Source: Chimaeribacter arupi
Lineage (GTDB): Bacteria; Pseudomonadota; Gammaproteobacteria; Enterobacterales; Enterobacteriaceae
Reading direction: 5' to 3'
Assembly: GCF_002858805.1 (NCBI RefSeq)
Contig: NZ_PJZI01000020.1
Location: 1 to 64,000, forward strand
DNA: 64,000 nucleotides
Positions 20,705 to 30,299 of this stretch are shown one piece after another. The position numbers were made by a program, and so were the translations under genes. The notes under the pieces were generated by a model, which saw only the letters and a list, made by a program, of their open reading frames with translations, was not told the origin of the DNA and searched no databases. How positions within the stretch are numbered: position 1 is the stretch's first letter; each line of letters begins with the position of its first letter.

Positions 20705-21985
20705 TCAGGGGCTTTCCAACAGGGCGCGGATCTGCATACGCTGCGCCTTTTCCAGCGGCAGTTCCACATGCAGGATCGGCATGGTGATCGCCGGTTCATC
20801 GGCCGGGTAGGGGGTGACCACCAGCGTCACCCCCTGCGGCGGCCCCTGGCGCAGGAAATGCGAAAGCGGCAGGTACTTCACGGAGAGCGGCAACAGGGTC
20901 GCGTCGCGGATGTGCTGTTCCACCGCCGTTTCCAGCTCCGGGTTGCCGTTGGTCAGCAACAGTACCTGCTTCTCCTGCAATGCACTGCCGTGCATCAGCC
21001 AGGCCCCGAAACAGATGGTAATTAACCCCACTTCCTCCGGCGAAAGACGCAGGTCATACGCGGCTTCAAATTCCTCCAGCGCTTCCAGTGTGGTGCGCAT
21101 CAGCCGGGGGTACATGCGCGTGACCTCTTCAAGCAAGGTGTGATCGATGCCGATGTCAAACCGGCAACGCTCGATAGCCGCCCCCAGATGGGTAAACAAC
21201 TGGCCGGCCAGCCCCTCGCGGCTGCTGAAGCTCATGCCGGCAATCTGCTGGAAACGGCCAATCAGCCGGTGAACCTGCTCCTGCAAGTGCTGGTCTTCCG
21301 GCGAGTCGCTGCTGTCATAGCTGTGGGTTTTCAGCAGGGTAAACAGCAGTGTCAGGAAATCGCGCTCCGCCTCACACGGGGGCAGGGCAAAGCGCTCAGC
21401 CAGCGCTGCGGCCAGGTAGCCCGCCGCATCACACTCACTTTTCTGCCGCAGCCATGTCAGCTGAGGGGGGGTAAAACCGGGGTGGCAGAGCTGGTGGTGG
21501 CAGTTCAGGCAATATTTGATAAACAGGCAGAGAAAGTGCCGGTCACGGTCATTTACCGGGCGTCGCAGCCGGACTTCCGCCTGCTCAATCAGGGTATGCA
21601 ACACCCGGTCGGTCTCTTCGGCCCCGGCCTGATGAAACGCCGCCATCCCCTGATGCAGGGCGAGGGCGGCCTGTTGGGTGGTGAAATCGGGGGAAATACG
21701 CAGGGCGCGCCGTAACCAGTGGAAAAAGCATAAACGCTGGTTAAGTGAGGTGCCGGTAATGCGGCAGGTTCCGGCCTCATCAAGGATGAGATCCAGATGG
21801 TGGAAGCGCTGGATCTCCGCGGCAACCGCGGCTACATCCAGCCGGGTTGTTGAAAGGTCAACCCCATTGATTTGGCTGATCTTCTCCAGGCGCACCGCAG
21901 GGGAGAGCGCATACAACATCAGGACGATATGGCAGCGCCGTTGTTGACCGGAGAGCTCAGGCGCAGAGGACGTGGCCAGGCTCAT
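20705..21985 (-). CDS. csiE: Stationary-phase inducible protein CsiE (PRD-domain)
   Basis: A 426-residue protein with an N-terminal helix-turn-helix-like part (LSPAVRLEKISQING) and PRD-like middle region, matching E. coli CsiE in RRCHIVLML, LNQRLCFFHWLRRA and GIDHTLLEEVTRMYPRLMRTT. CsiE in E. coli is a carbon-starvation, RpoS- and CRP-dependent gene of unknown target. The ATG at 21985 follows AGAAGG; a GTG two codons earlier is possible. Confidence 0.9.
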   Translation of the reverse strand: MSLATSSAPELSGQQRRCHIVLMLYALSPAVRLEKISQINGVDLSTTRLDVAAVAAEIQRFHHLDLILDEAGTCRITGTSLNQRLCFFHWLRRALRISPDFTTQQAALALHQGMAAFHQAGAEETDRVLHTLIEQAEVRLRRPVNDRDRHFLCLFIKYCLNCHHQLCHPGFTPPQLTWLRQKSECDAAGYLAAALAERFALPPCEAERDFLTLLFTLLKTHSYDSSDSPEDQHLQEQVHRLIGRFQQIAGMSFSSREGLAGQLFTHLGAAIERCRFDIGIDHTLLEEVTRMYPRLMRTTLEALEEFEAAYDLRLSPEEVGLITICFGAWLMHGSALQEKQVLLLTNGNPELETAVEQHIRDATLLPLSVKYLPLSHFLRQGPPQGVTLVVTPYPADEPAITMPILHVELPLEKAQRMQIRALLESP

Positions 21986-22123
21986 GAACACCTTCTGACG
22001 ATTGCTTTAGTGTGGAGGAGTAAGCATAGCAAAGGGGCCGTAAGGCCGCGCCGGAGGCGCTGTTTTTTGCTCCGGCTTTGAAGCGCCATCACATTTATTG
22101 ACGGGCCGCCAGGCACCGCAGGC

Positions 22124-22152
22124 AAAAAAAATGCCGCCCCTGAGGGCGGCAT
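22124..22152 (-). terminator. Rho-independent terminator of suhB
   Basis: Read on the minus strand, the stem GCCGCCC/GGGCGGC is followed by eight T, starting about 20 bp after the suhB stop. Confidence 0.92.
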
Positions 22153-22173
22153 CACAAAATTTGTCCAGATAAA

Positions 22174-22977
22174 TTAACGTTTCAGCGCTTCGCTCAGCTC
22201 TTCACGCATGGTGCTCAGCAGCGATTTCACCACACGCGGGTTACCGGCCACGATATTGCCGGAGTTGAAATGGTTGTGGCCGCCCATGAAGTCAGTCACG
22301 ATGCCGCCCGCTTCACGCACCAGCAGCTCACCGCCGGCGAAATCCCACGGCTTCAGGCCAATCTCAAAGAAACCGTCCACGCGGCCGGCAGCCACATAGG
22401 CCAGATCCAGCGCGGCGGAACCGGTGCGGCGGAAGTCTGCGCACTGGGTAAAGAGCTTGCCGACCACGTTGATGTACGGGGTGGCGTGCTGTTTCAGTTT
22501 GTACGGGAAGCCGGTGGCCAGAATGGTGCCGTCCAGATCGCGGGCGTTGCCGCCGCGCAGGCGGTAGCCGTTCAGCTGAGCACCCTGACCGCGGGTTGCC
22601 GTGAACAGTTCATTGCGCATTGGGTCATAAACCACCGCCACTTCAGTACGGCCTTTGATGCGTACGGCAATGGAGACCGCGAAGTGCGGCAGACGTTTGA
22701 TGAAGTTGGTGGTGCCATCCAGTGGGTCGATAATCCATTGTACATCCTGGTCTTCGCCGGCCAGTTCACCGCACTCTTCAGAGATGATGGTGTGCTGGGG
22801 GTAAGAACGGCGGATCACGTCGATAATCAGGTGCTCAGCGTCACGATCAACGTTAGTAACAAAGTCATTGGTGCCTTTCTGGCTCGCTTCGACAGCGTCC
22901 GGGGTTTCGTAGTTTTTGGCAATCAGGTTACCGGCCTTACGCGCAGCGCGCACGGCGATGGTGAGCATCGGATGCAT
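22174..22977 (-). CDS. suhB: Inositol-1-monophosphatase / Nus factor SuhB
   Basis: A 267-residue FIG-superfamily protein with the metal site WIIDPLDGTTNFIKRLPHFAVS and the second motif KPWDFAGGELLVREAGG. SuhB hydrolyses inositol phosphates in vitro, and in E. coli its main role is as part of the rRNA antitermination complex with NusA, NusB, NusE and NusG. It is divergent from trmJ. Confidence 0.98.
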   Translation of the reverse strand: MHPMLTIAVRAARKAGNLIAKNYETPDAVEASQKGTNDFVTNVDRDAEHLIIDVIRRSYPQHTIISEECGELAGEDQDVQWIIDPLDGTTNFIKRLPHFAVSIAVRIKGRTEVAVVYDPMRNELFTATRGQGAQLNGYRLRGGNARDLDGTILATGFPYKLKQHATPYINVVGKLFTQCADFRRTGSAALDLAYVAAGRVDGFFEIGLKPWDFAGGELLVREAGGIVTDFMGGHNHFNSGNIVAGNPRVVKSLLSTMREELSEALKR

Positions 22978-23096
22978 GGGTATCTTCCAACTAGGATGTT
23001 AAAGAACGGGAAACGGCGCGCAGTATAGCAGGGCTTCTGAAAAATACCTACGGTTGTGTTAGCATGGGCCGATTTTCCGCAACCTTCAGAGTTCGT

Positions 23097-23816
23097 ATGC
23101 TGCACAATATCCGCATTGTCCTGGTTGAAACTTCTCATACCGGTAACATGGGCTCTACCGCCCGTGCCATGAAAACCATGGGCCTCACCAACCTCTACCT
23201 GGTGAACCCGCTGGTGAAGCCCGACTCGCAGGCCATCTCCCTGGCCGCCGGTGCCAGTGATGTCATCGGTAACGCGACCATTGTCGACACCCTGGACGAG
23301 GCGCTGGCCGGTTGCAGTCTGGTGGTCGGCACCAGCGCCCGCTCACGCACCCTGCCGTGGCCGATGCTGGAGCCGCGTGAATGTGGCGTGAAATGCGCTC
23401 AGACTGCCGAAAGCGCCCCGGTGGCGCTGGTGTTCGGCCGTGAGCGCGTGGGCCTCACCAATGAAGAACTTCAGAAATGTCACTACCACGTCTGTATCCC
23501 GGCCAACCCGGAATACAGCTCGCTGAACCTGGCGATGGCGGTACAGCTGATTGCTTATGAAGTCCGCGTGGCCTGGCTCGACCGGCAGGAAAACGGCCAG
23601 GACGCCGCCCCGGAAGAGGCCTACCCGCTGGTGGACGATCTGGAGCGTTTTTACGGCCATCTGGAGCAGGTGCTGTTGCAGACCGGCTTTATCCGCCCGC
23701 AGCATCCGGGTCAGATAATGAGCCGTTTGCGCCGCCTGTTTACCCGCGCGCGGCCGGAAACCCAGGAGCTGAACATCCTGCGCGGTATCCTGACGTCTAT
23801 CGAGAAAAAGCAGTAA
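23097..23816 (+). CDS. trmJ: tRNA (cytidine/uridine-32-2'-O-)-methyltransferase TrmJ
   Basis: SPOUT-class enzyme that 2'-O-methylates C32 or U32 of tRNA with SAM. The N-terminal [20 protein letters not shown] and the knot motif [16 protein letters not shown], then [14 protein letters not shown], identify it. I set the start at 23097 because [14 protein letters not shown] aligns with E. coli; the frame is open upstream. A possible terminator hairpin AGCCCGTTGAA/TTCAACGGGCT follows at 23824-23855, without a good T run. Confidence 0.97.
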   Translation: MLHNIRIVLVETSHTGNMGSTARAMKTMGLTNLYLVNPLVKPDSQAISLAAGASDVIGNATIVDTLDEALAGCSLVVGTSARSRTLPWPMLEPRECGVKCAQTAESAPVALVFGRERVGLTNEELQKCHYHVCIPANPEYSSLNLAMAVQLIAYEVRVAWLDRQENGQDAAPEEAYPLVDDLERFYGHLEQVLLQTGFIRPQHPGQIMSRLRRLFTRARPETQELNILRGILTSIEKKQ

Positions 23817-23895
23817 TCCTTCCAGCCCGTTGAAAAGTAACGCATTCAACGGGCTTGCTGTTTCTGTCCCCGCCTGAAATGCTGTTTCGCCTTTA

Positions 23896-23920
23896 ATACC
23901 TGACTGTTTCACTCAGGTAA
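23896..23920 (+). promoter_or_regulatory. Upstream IscR type-1 binding site
   Basis: ATACCTGACTGTTTCACTCAGG followed by TAA resembles the [2Fe-2S]-IscR consensus (CTGACT...ACTCAGG symmetry). It is the upstream member of a pair before iscR, the arrangement found in E. coli. Confidence 0.75.
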
Positions 23921-23945
23921 ATAGTTGACTGAAATACTCGGGAAT
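23921..23945 (+). promoter_or_regulatory. IscR type-1 binding site overlapping the iscR promoter
   Basis: The site begins ATAGTTGACTGAAATACTCG and ends GGAAT, closely matching the E. coli iscR promoter site. TTGACT (23925-23930) doubles as the -35, with CAGACT (23948-23953) as a probable -10. Holo-IscR should repress here. Confidence 0.82.
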
Positions 23946-23996
23946 GGCAGACTCTTGGCCATATTTCACCCCCCTTATTTACAGGTAATATTCGCC

Positions 23997-24494
23997 ATGA
24001 GACTGACTTCAAAGGGTCGTTACGCAGTCACCGCTATGCTGGACGTAGCATTACACTCCCAGGACGGGCCGGTTCCGTTAGCCGATATTTCTGAACGTCA
24101 GGGCATTTCGCTCTCCTACCTGGAGCAGCTGTTCTCCCGCCTGCGTAAAAATGGCCTGGTGGCCAGTGTACGCGGTCCGGGCGGTGGTTACCTGCTGGGC
24201 AAAGACGTGGCAGAAATCGCCGTGGGCGCGGTGATCACCGCCGTAGACGAATCCATTGACGCGACCCGTTGCCAGGGCAAAGAGGGCTGCCAGGGCGGCG
24301 ACCGCTGCCTGACCCACACCCTGTGGCGCGACCTGAGTGAGCGTATCAGCGGCTTCCTGAACAACATCACGCTGGCTGAACTGGTGAACAACCAGGAAGT
24401 GCTGGACGTGGCTGACCGTCAGAACCATGAAACCCGCCGTCTGACGCCTGCCGGGCGTCCGCAAGAAGCGATCAATGTAAATCTGCGTTCGTAA
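23997..24494 (+). CDS. iscR: Fe-S cluster responsive regulator IscR
   Basis: Rrf2-family regulator. The winged helix fills residues 1-80 ([24 protein letters not shown]). The [2Fe-2S] ligands Cys92, Cys98, Cys104 and His107 are all present. Translation starts at the ATG at 23997; the frame is open 24 codons upstream but that stretch contains the promoter. In E. coli IscR represses iscRSUA-hscBA-fdx and activates suf. Here only iscS follows, 50 bp downstream, yet the ligands and operators are intact, so IscR probably still controls other targets. Confidence 0.98.
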   Translation: MRLTSKGRYAVTAMLDVALHSQDGPVPLADISERQGISLSYLEQLFSRLRKNGLVASVRGPGGGYLLGKDVAEIAVGAVITAVDESIDATRCQGKEGCQGGDRCLTHTLWRDLSERISGFLNNITLAELVNNQEVLDVADRQNHETRRLTPAGRPQEAINVNLRS

Positions 24495-24544
24495 GCCGGA
24501 CGCGTTACACTGACGTTTTATGTGATGTACGGAGTTGAAGAGTC

Positions 24545-25708
24545 ATGAAATTACCGATTTATCTGGATTATGCGGCCACCACGCCGGTTGACCCGCGTGT
24601 GGCTGAAAAGATGATGCAGTGTCTGACCCTGGACGGTACTTTCGGTAACCCTGCCTCCCGCTCGCACCGTTTTGGCTGGCAGGCGGAAGAGGCAGTGGAT
24701 GTCGCCCGGAATAACGTTGCCGAACTGATTGGTGCCGATCCGCGTGAGATCGTCTTTACCTCCGGTGCCACCGAATCCAATAACCTGGCGATCAAGGGCG
24801 CAGCCCATGCGAATCAGGAAAAAGGGCGGCACATCATCACCAGCGTGACCGAGCATAAAGCGGTGCTGGATACCTGCCGGCAACTGGAGCAGGAAGGGTT
24901 CGACGTCACCTACCTGACGCCGCAACGCAACGGCCTGATTGACCTGGCTGACCTGGCTGCCGCCCTGCGTGACGACACCCTGCTGGTATCCATCATGCAC
25001 GTCAACAATGAGATTGGCGTGGTGCAGGATGTCGCGGCCATCGGGGAGCTGTGCCACAGCCGGGGCATCCTTTTCCATGTGGATGCCACCCAGAGCGTCG
25101 GCAAACTGCCGGTTGACCTGAATGAACTCAGGATTGACCTGATGTCGTTCTCTGGCCATAAAATTTACGGCCCGAAAGGCATCGGCGGCCTCTACGTGCG
25201 CCGCAAACCGCGCGTCCGTATTGAAGCCCAGATCCACGGCGGCGGCCATGAGCGCGGTATGCGTTCCGGCACCCTGCCGGTGCACCAGATTGTCGGCATG
25301 GGCGAAGCCTACCGCATCGCCAACATGGAGATGGCGGCTGAAAGTGAGCGCCTGCACCGCCTGCGCGACCGCCTGTGGCAGGGGTTGAGCGAGATTGACG
25401 GCGTCAGCCTGAACGGCTCGCTGGCGCATGGGGTGCCGAACATCCTGAACGTCAGTTTCAGCCATGTGGACGGGGAATCCCTGATCATGGCGCTGAAGGA
25501 TCTGGCGCTCTCCTCCGGTTCCGCCTGTACCTCTGCCAGCCTGGAGCCCTCTTATGTACTGCGGGCGCTGGGGCTGAATGATGAACTGGCGCACAGCTCG
25601 CTGCGTTTCTCCGCCGGGCGTTTCACCACCGAGGATGAGATTGATTACGCCGTCGCGCTGGTGCGTAAATCGGTTGAACGCCTGCGCCGTCTCTCCGGCG
25701 CGGCCTGA
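24545..25708 (+). CDS. iscS: Cysteine desulfurase IscS with shortened C terminus
   Basis: PLP enzyme that takes sulfur from cysteine and passes persulfide to acceptors. His104, the PLP lysine Lys206 (SFSGHK) and the catalytic Cys328 ([10 protein letters not shown]) hold the same positions as in E. coli. The protein ends at residue 387 with LSGAA, where E. coli continues LSPLWEMYKQ to residue 404. Alternative frames after the stop do not restore that tail, so it is not a simple frameshift. The C-terminal region is known to contribute to IscU binding, and iscU is missing downstream. Delivery to TusA or ThiI should remain possible. Confidence 0.97.
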   Translation: MKLPIYLDYAATTPVDPRVAEKMMQCLTLDGTFGNPASRSHRFGWQAEEAVDVARNNVAELIGADPREIVFTSGATESNNLAIKGAAHANQEKGRHIITSVTEHKAVLDTCRQLEQEGFDVTYLTPQRNGLIDLADLAAALRDDTLLVSIMHVNNEIGVVQDVAAIGELCHSRGILFHVDATQSVGKLPVDLNELRIDLMSFSGHKIYGPKGIGGLYVRRKPRVRIEAQIHGGGHERGMRSGTLPVHQIVGMGEAYRIANMEMAAESERLHRLRDRLWQGLSEIDGVSLNGSLAHGVPNILNVSFSHVDGESLIMALKDLALSSGSACTSASLEPSYVLRALGLNDELAHSSLRFSAGRFTTEDEIDYAVALVRKSVERLRRLSGAA

Positions 25709-25901
25709 CACGGCACAGGTTGCCTGTCCTATCAGGTAAAAACTGCTGGCAGCGGCCCACCGGGTCTGGTTAGATAAAGCAGAATGAAGAGCATACGGGC
25801 TGCCATAAGGTGGCCCGATTTGTTTATGGCTCGCCGCTTCACGGCACAGGCCCCGGTTCGGGCCTACCCTGACAAAGAAAAAAACAATCGGGAGTTTCGT
25901 T
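25709..25901 (+). other. iscS-pepB junction lacking iscU-iscA-hscB-hscA-fdx-iscX
   Basis: In E. coli and most relatives six genes (about 4 kb) lie between iscS and pepB. Here the gap is 193 bp and codes for none of them on either strand. It contains an 11-bp direct repeat CACGGCACAGG (25709-25719, directly after the iscS stop, and 25840-25850), a hairpin CGGGC..CC/GG..GCCCG followed by ATTTGTTTA (25796-25827, terminator-like but weak) and a hairpin AGGCCC/GGGCCT (25848-25865). The repeat could mark a deletion, but this is inference. Confidence 0.85.
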
Positions 25902-27203
25902 ATGACCGCAGACACGATGACAACAGACGCGATGCATATCTTCCTTTCATCCCAGCCCGCCGACGCCCGCTGGGGTGACAATGCCCTGCTGAGCACCCGC
26001 AACGAGGGCATGACGATTCATGCCGGTACGCTGGTCTCGATTCAACGCGCTGCACGCCGGATTGACGGGCAGGGGATCAAGAAGGTGAAACTGGCCGGTG
26101 AAGGCTGGGATCTGGAGAATAGCTGGGCCTTCTGGCAAGGTTTCCGTGGCCCGAAAGGCCAGCGCAGTGTCGAGTGGGCTGAGCTTGAGCAGGCCGATCG
26201 CGAGGAGCTGGAGAGCCGCCTGACCATCATTGACTGGGTACGCGACACCATCAATATGCCGGCAGAAGATCTGGGGCCGGAAACGCTGGCCCACCGCGCG
26301 GTTGACCTGCTGTGCCAGTACGGCGGCGAGCACGTGACCTACCGCATCACCAAAGGGGAAGACCTGCGCGAACAGAACTATGCCGGCCTGCATATTGTCG
26401 GCCGCGGCTCTGAGCGCCCGCCGGTGCTGCTGGTGCTCGACTACAACCCGACCGGGGATGAGAACGCGCCGGTCTACGCCTGCCTGGTGGGGAAAGGCAT
26501 CACCTTTGACACCGGCGGCTACAGCCTGAAACAGAGTGCCTTTATGGACTCAATGAAATCTGACATGGGCGGCGCGGCCACCGTAACCGGCGCACTGGCC
26601 CTGGCAGCGGCGCGCGGCCTGGCACAGCGCGTGAAGCTTTATCTCTGCTGCGCAGACAACATGGTCAGCGGCAACGCCTTTAAACTCGGTGACATTATCC
26701 ACTACCGTAACGGCAAGACGGTGGAAGTGATGAACACCGATGCGGAAGGGCGGCTGGTGCTGGCTGATGGCCTGATCGACGCCTCGGAGCAGCAGCCGCA
26801 ACTGCTGATTGACTGCGCGACCCTGACCGGCGCGGCCAAAACCGCGCTGGGCAATGATTACCATGCGCTGTTCAGCTTTGATGATGCGTTGGCCGCTGAC
26901 CTGCTGGCGAGTGCCGGGCAGGAGCAGGAGCCGTTCTGGCGCCTGCCGCTGGCAGAGTTCCACCGCAGCCAGTTGCCGTCCAACTTTGCTGACCTGAACA
27001 ACGTGGCCGGCCCAAGCTACACTGCCGGGGCCAGCACCGCCGCCGCGTTCCTGTCGCACTTCGTGCAGAACTACCGCCAGGGCTGGCTGCATATCGACTG
27101 TTCTGCCACCTACCGCAAAGGCGCGGTGGATCAGTGGTCGGCCGGGGCGACCGGGCTGGGCGTCCGTACCCTGGCCAATTTGCTGCTGAGCAAGGCGCAG
27201 TAA
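25902..27203 (+). CDS. pepB: Aminopeptidase B (PepB), M17 family
   Basis: Cytosolic leucyl-aminopeptidase-type enzyme using two metal ions. The core motifs [28 protein letters not shown] and the M17 signature [14 protein letters not shown] are complete, and the C terminus matches E. coli PepB to [13 protein letters not shown]. The ATG at 25902 follows GGGAG at good spacing. In E. coli pepB follows iscX; here it follows iscS directly, so it may now be partly under the isc promoter. Confidence 0.97.
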   Translation: MTADTMTTDAMHIFLSSQPADARWGDNALLSTRNEGMTIHAGTLVSIQRAARRIDGQGIKKVKLAGEGWDLENSWAFWQGFRGPKGQRSVEWAELEQADREELESRLTIIDWVRDTINMPAEDLGPETLAHRAVDLLCQYGGEHVTYRITKGEDLREQNYAGLHIVGRGSERPPVLLVLDYNPTGDENAPVYACLVGKGITFDTGGYSLKQSAFMDSMKSDMGGAATVTGALALAAARGLAQRVKLYLCCADNMVSGNAFKLGDIIHYRNGKTVEVMNTDAEGRLVLADGLIDASEQQPQLLIDCATLTGAAKTALGNDYHALFSFDDALAADLLASAGQEQEPFWRLPLAEFHRSQLPSNFADLNNVAGPSYTAGASTAAAFLSHFVQNYRQGWLHIDCSATYRKGAVDQWSAGATGLGVRTLANLLLSKAQ

Positions 27204-27240
27204 CCGGCAATACGTCAGCAGCATGACGTGACCGGGTATC

Positions 27241-27269
27241 ACGGGGCGGCCTGGCTGCCCCGTTTTTTT
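27241..27269 (+). terminator. Rho-independent terminator of pepB
   Basis: The inverted repeat ACGGGGC...GCCCCGT is followed by seven T, 38 bp after the pepB stop. Confidence 0.92.
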
Positions 27270-27331
27270 ATCCATCTTTTTGTGGTGTTATCTTGTGGCA
27301 AAGCCGTTCCGGCTTGTTGAGGGAGTAACGT

Positions 27332-28162
27332 ATGAGCACATCGTCTTTTGACCCTGCGGACACGTCGCAGGGACGTGAACTGGAGCAGTTGCTGATGCAG
27401 GCCGTCAGTGACCCGGCACAACGCCCGGCGTTCTACCGCGCGCTGATGGAAGCCACCGTGCTGGTGCTGACCGACAACCAGGCCCCGGAGGGTGACGTGG
27501 TGCTGGAAGCCGGCAGCCCGCTGAGCCTGCAGGTCTGGGAAAAACAGGACGGCACGAACGTATTGCCGTTCTTCAGTTCACTCTCAGCCCTGCAACGGGC
27601 GGTGGAGCGCGAGCAGCCGTTTATGGCGTTGCCGGTGCGGGTGCTGTTTGAGATGACCGAAGGCGCGGAGCTGTTCCTGAACCCGAAAAATGAGTACGGC
27701 AAAGAGTTCACCCCGCACGAGGTGAGCCAGCTGTTACAGGAAGGCACGGCAGGCAAACCGCTGGAGCGGGTGCTGGAAGCCGGTACCGAGTTCCTGATCG
27801 GCCAGCCGGAACACTATCCGGCGGCGATGGTGGACGCGCTCACCACACTGTTCAGCCAGCGTAAACCGGTGCGCCGCGCCTTCCTGGCGCTCATCCATGA
27901 TAAAAACAGCGATGAGCGGCCCAACCTGCTGGTGGGGCTGGAGATTGACGGCGCGTCGGAGCAGGAGATTGAACAGCTGATTCAGGAAGCCGGCAGCGTC
28001 GCCAGTGAAGCGCTGGCAGAGGATGAGCCAGTGGATTTCTGCCTGGTCAATGAAAAAGAGCGCGGCATCAGCCATTATCTGATTCAGCATACCCAGGCCT
28101 TTTACCAGCGCCGCTGGGGCAGTTGGTTACGCAATATCATTCCTTCTTCCGGCATCGCCTGA
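27332..28162 (+). CDS. sseB: SseB family protein (enhanced serine sensitivity)
   Basis: Two tandem SseB-type domains in 276 residues, with FFSSLSALQRAVEREQPF, GAELFLNPKNEYGKEFTPHEV, LIGQPEHYPAAMVDALTTLFSQRKPVRRAFLALI and the end FYQRRWGSWLR matching E. coli SseB. Overexpression of E. coli sseB makes cells serine-sensitive; the molecular function is not known. It follows pepB as in E. coli; sseA and pbpC, which come next there, are absent before ndk. Confidence 0.92.
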   Translation: MSTSSFDPADTSQGRELEQLLMQAVSDPAQRPAFYRALMEATVLVLTDNQAPEGDVVLEAGSPLSLQVWEKQDGTNVLPFFSSLSALQRAVEREQPFMALPVRVLFEMTEGAELFLNPKNEYGKEFTPHEVSQLLQEGTAGKPLERVLEAGTEFLIGQPEHYPAAMVDALTTLFSQRKPVRRAFLALIHDKNSDERPNLLVGLEIDGASEQEIEQLIQEAGSVASEALAEDEPVDFCLVNEKERGISHYLIQHTQAFYQRRWGSWLRNIIPSSGIA

Positions 28163-28363
28163 GGGCAGGCGCGCAGTCACGGCCGGCACATAGGGCAATA
28201 ATTGCTAAATATGTGCATAAAGAGTAGGGAATTAGCTAAAGTTATTTTAATCAAATGTTGTGTTTCGGGTAGGCAAGCGCCGACTTGCCCCCTATAATCG
28301 GCGCCATTTCACGGCGGGCCCATTTATGCCTGCCTCCCAGGACGACGTCAGACAGAGGTTTAC

Positions 28364-28795
28364 ATGACTATCGAACGTACTTTTTCCATGATCAAACCGA
28401 ACGCAGTGGCTAAAAACGCCATTGGTTCTATCTATGCCCGTTTCGAAGCCGCTGGTTTCAAAATCGTTGCCGCTAAAATGGTTCACCTGACCCGTGAGCA
28501 GGCTGAAGGCTTCTACGCTGAGCACAAAGGCCGCCCGTTCTTCGACGGCCTGGTTGAGTTCATGACCTCTGGCCCGATCATGATGCAGGTTCTGGAAGGC
28601 GAAAACGCCGTTCAGCGCAACCGTGACATCATGGGCGCAACCAACCCGGACAACGCCCTGGCCGGTACCCTGCGTGCTGACTACGCAGACAGCTTCACTG
28701 AGAACGCCGTTCACGGTTCCGATGCGGTTGAATCTGCACAGCGCGAAATCGCGTACTTCTTCACCGAAAACGAGCTGTGCCCGCGCACCCGTTAA
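28364..28795 (+). CDS. ndk: Nucleoside diphosphate kinase
   Basis: Transfers the terminal phosphate of ATP to other nucleoside diphosphates through a phosphohistidine. The active-site motif [20 protein letters not shown] holds the catalytic His near residue 117. At 143 residues it is full length. A TATAAT at 28293-28298 is a likely -10. Codon use looks strongly biased, as expected for a highly expressed gene. Confidence 0.98.
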   Translation: MTIERTFSMIKPNAVAKNAIGSIYARFEAAGFKIVAAKMVHLTREQAEGFYAEHKGRPFFDGLVEFMTSGPIMMQVLEGENAVQRNRDIMGATNPDNALAGTLRADYADSFTENAVHGSDAVESAQREIAYFFTENELCPRTR

Positions 28796-28898
28796 TTGGT
28801 GAATGATAGCGAGCTGAAAGATTCATTTGCTGAAACAATAAAACCGTGACAGCAGGCTTTCCGCGATAGCATCGCTATCCTAAAATTTGTACAATACT

Positions 28899-28930
28899 GC
28901 GCCCCGAAGGAGCCTGCTCTCTCGGGGCGC
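28899..28930 (+). other. Stable hairpin between ndk and rlmN
   Basis: GCGCCCCGA pairs with TCGGGGCGC across a 14-base loop, and is followed by ATGTTTTCGC. A smaller hairpin GATAGC/GCTATC precedes it (28865-28879). It may be a weak ndk terminator or an rlmN leader structure. Confidence 0.5.
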
Positions 28931-29004
28931 ATGTTTTCGCATCACGCCACCGGGCGGGTGCACTTCCTTTGAGCCAAAAGTGTAACAACGAGGCCGCGAC
29001 ATCC

Positions 29005-30201
29005 ATGTTAGAAACAACTCCTTCTGGGCAAACCGTGTCTGAAATTTCTCACTCCTCTGCGCCCGCCGTACAAACGGCAAAACCGGCTGTGGAAAAAATT
29101 AACCTCCTCGATCTGAACCGCCAGCAAATGCGCGAATTTTTCGCCAGGATGGGGGAGAAACCCTTCCGCGCCGACCAGGTCATGAAGTGGATGTACCACT
29201 ACTGCTGCGATGATTTCGAGCAGATGACCGACATCAACAAAGTGCTGCGCGGCAAATTGCAGGCGATTGCAGAGATCCGTGCACCGGAAGTGGTGGATGA
29301 GCAACGCTCCGCCGACGGCACCATCAAATGGGCGATTCTGGTGGGCGACCAACGCGTTGAGACGGTCTATATCCCGGAAGAGGATCGCGCGACCCTCTGC
29401 GTCTCCTCTCAGGTAGGCTGCGCGCTCGAGTGCAAATTCTGCTCTACGGCACAGCAGGGCTTCAACCGTAACCTGCGCGTGTCAGAAATCATCGGCCAGG
29501 TCTGGCGAGCCGCCAAAATCATCGGCGCGGCGAAAGTCACCGGCCAGCGCCCGATCACCAACGTGGTCATGATGGGCATGGGCGAGCCGCTGCTCAACCT
29601 GACCAACGTCGTCCCGGCGATGGAAATCATGCTGGATGACTTCGGTTTCGGCCTCTCCAAACGCCGCGTGACGCTCTCCACGTCCGGTGTGGTACCGGCA
29701 CTGGACAAACTGGGCGACATGATCGACGTGGCGCTGGCCATCTCCCTGCATGCGCCGAACGACACCATCCGTGACGAGATCGTGCCGATCAATAAAAAGT
29801 ACAACATTGAGACCTTCCTGAGCGCGGTACGCCGCTACCTGGCGAAGTCCAATGCCAACCAGGGCCGCGTCACCATTGAGTACGTGATGCTGGACCACGT
29901 CAATGACGGCACCGAACATGCCCACGAGCTGGCCGCTGTGCTGAAAGACACGCCGTGCAAGATCAACCTGATCCCGTGGAACCCCTTCCCGGGCGCACCT
30001 TATGGACGCAGCTCGAATAGTCGCGTTGATCGCTTTGCCAAAGTGTTGATGGAATATGGATTTACGACTATTGTGCGTAAGACCCGCGGTGACGATATTG
30101 ACGCCGCCTGCGGCCAGTTGGCGGGTGAGGTGATCGACCGGACCAAGCGTACCCTGAAGAAGAAAATGGCAGGGGAGCCGATTTCGGTAAAAGCACTCTG
30201 A
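29005..30201 (+). CDS. rlmN: Dual-specificity 23S rRNA/tRNA adenine-C2 methyltransferase RlmN
   Basis: Radical-SAM enzyme that methylates A2503 of 23S rRNA and A37 of some tRNAs. The [4Fe-4S]-SAM motif is [19 protein letters not shown], and the methyl-carrying cysteine lies in [12 protein letters not shown] near the end. The start at 29005 is preferred; an upstream TTG in frame lacks a good ribosome site. The N-terminal 30 residues before [16 protein letters not shown] are variable. The protein depends on Fe-S assembly despite the reduced isc operon. Confidence 0.97.
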   Translation: MLETTPSGQTVSEISHSSAPAVQTAKPAVEKINLLDLNRQQMREFFARMGEKPFRADQVMKWMYHYCCDDFEQMTDINKVLRGKLQAIAEIRAPEVVDEQRSADGTIKWAILVGDQRVETVYIPEEDRATLCVSSQVGCALECKFCSTAQQGFNRNLRVSEIIGQVWRAAKIIGAAKVTGQRPITNVVMMGMGEPLLNLTNVVPAMEIMLDDFGFGLSKRRVTLSTSGVVPALDKLGDMIDVALAISLHAPNDTIRDEIVPINKKYNIETFLSAVRRYLAKSNANQGRVTIEYVMLDHVNDGTEHAHELAAVLKDTPCKINLIPWNPFPGAPYGRSSNSRVDRFAKVLMEYGFTTIVRKTRGDDIDAACGQLAGEVIDRTKRTLKKKMAGEPISVKAL

Positions 30202-30299
30202 ACCTGACCTGAGGGCGTGACGCTGCGCTGTGCCGTTACGCCTCCCTCTCTCAGATCGGAACGGCACGGGCAGGGCAGCCTGCCGCCGCGTTCCAGGGA

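Noticed and set aside
25680-25780. Frameshift at the end of iscS as the cause of the short C terminus
   Set aside because: I read the other two frames past the stop; neither encodes the WEMYKQ...EWAHH tail, so a single indel does not explain it.
24551-26011. 486-codon reverse frame antisense to iscS, extending over the iscS-pepB gap
   Set aside because: It is a shadow of the strongly biased iscS codons. Its composition and lack of recognisable motifs argue against a gene, and it does not replace any missing isc gene.
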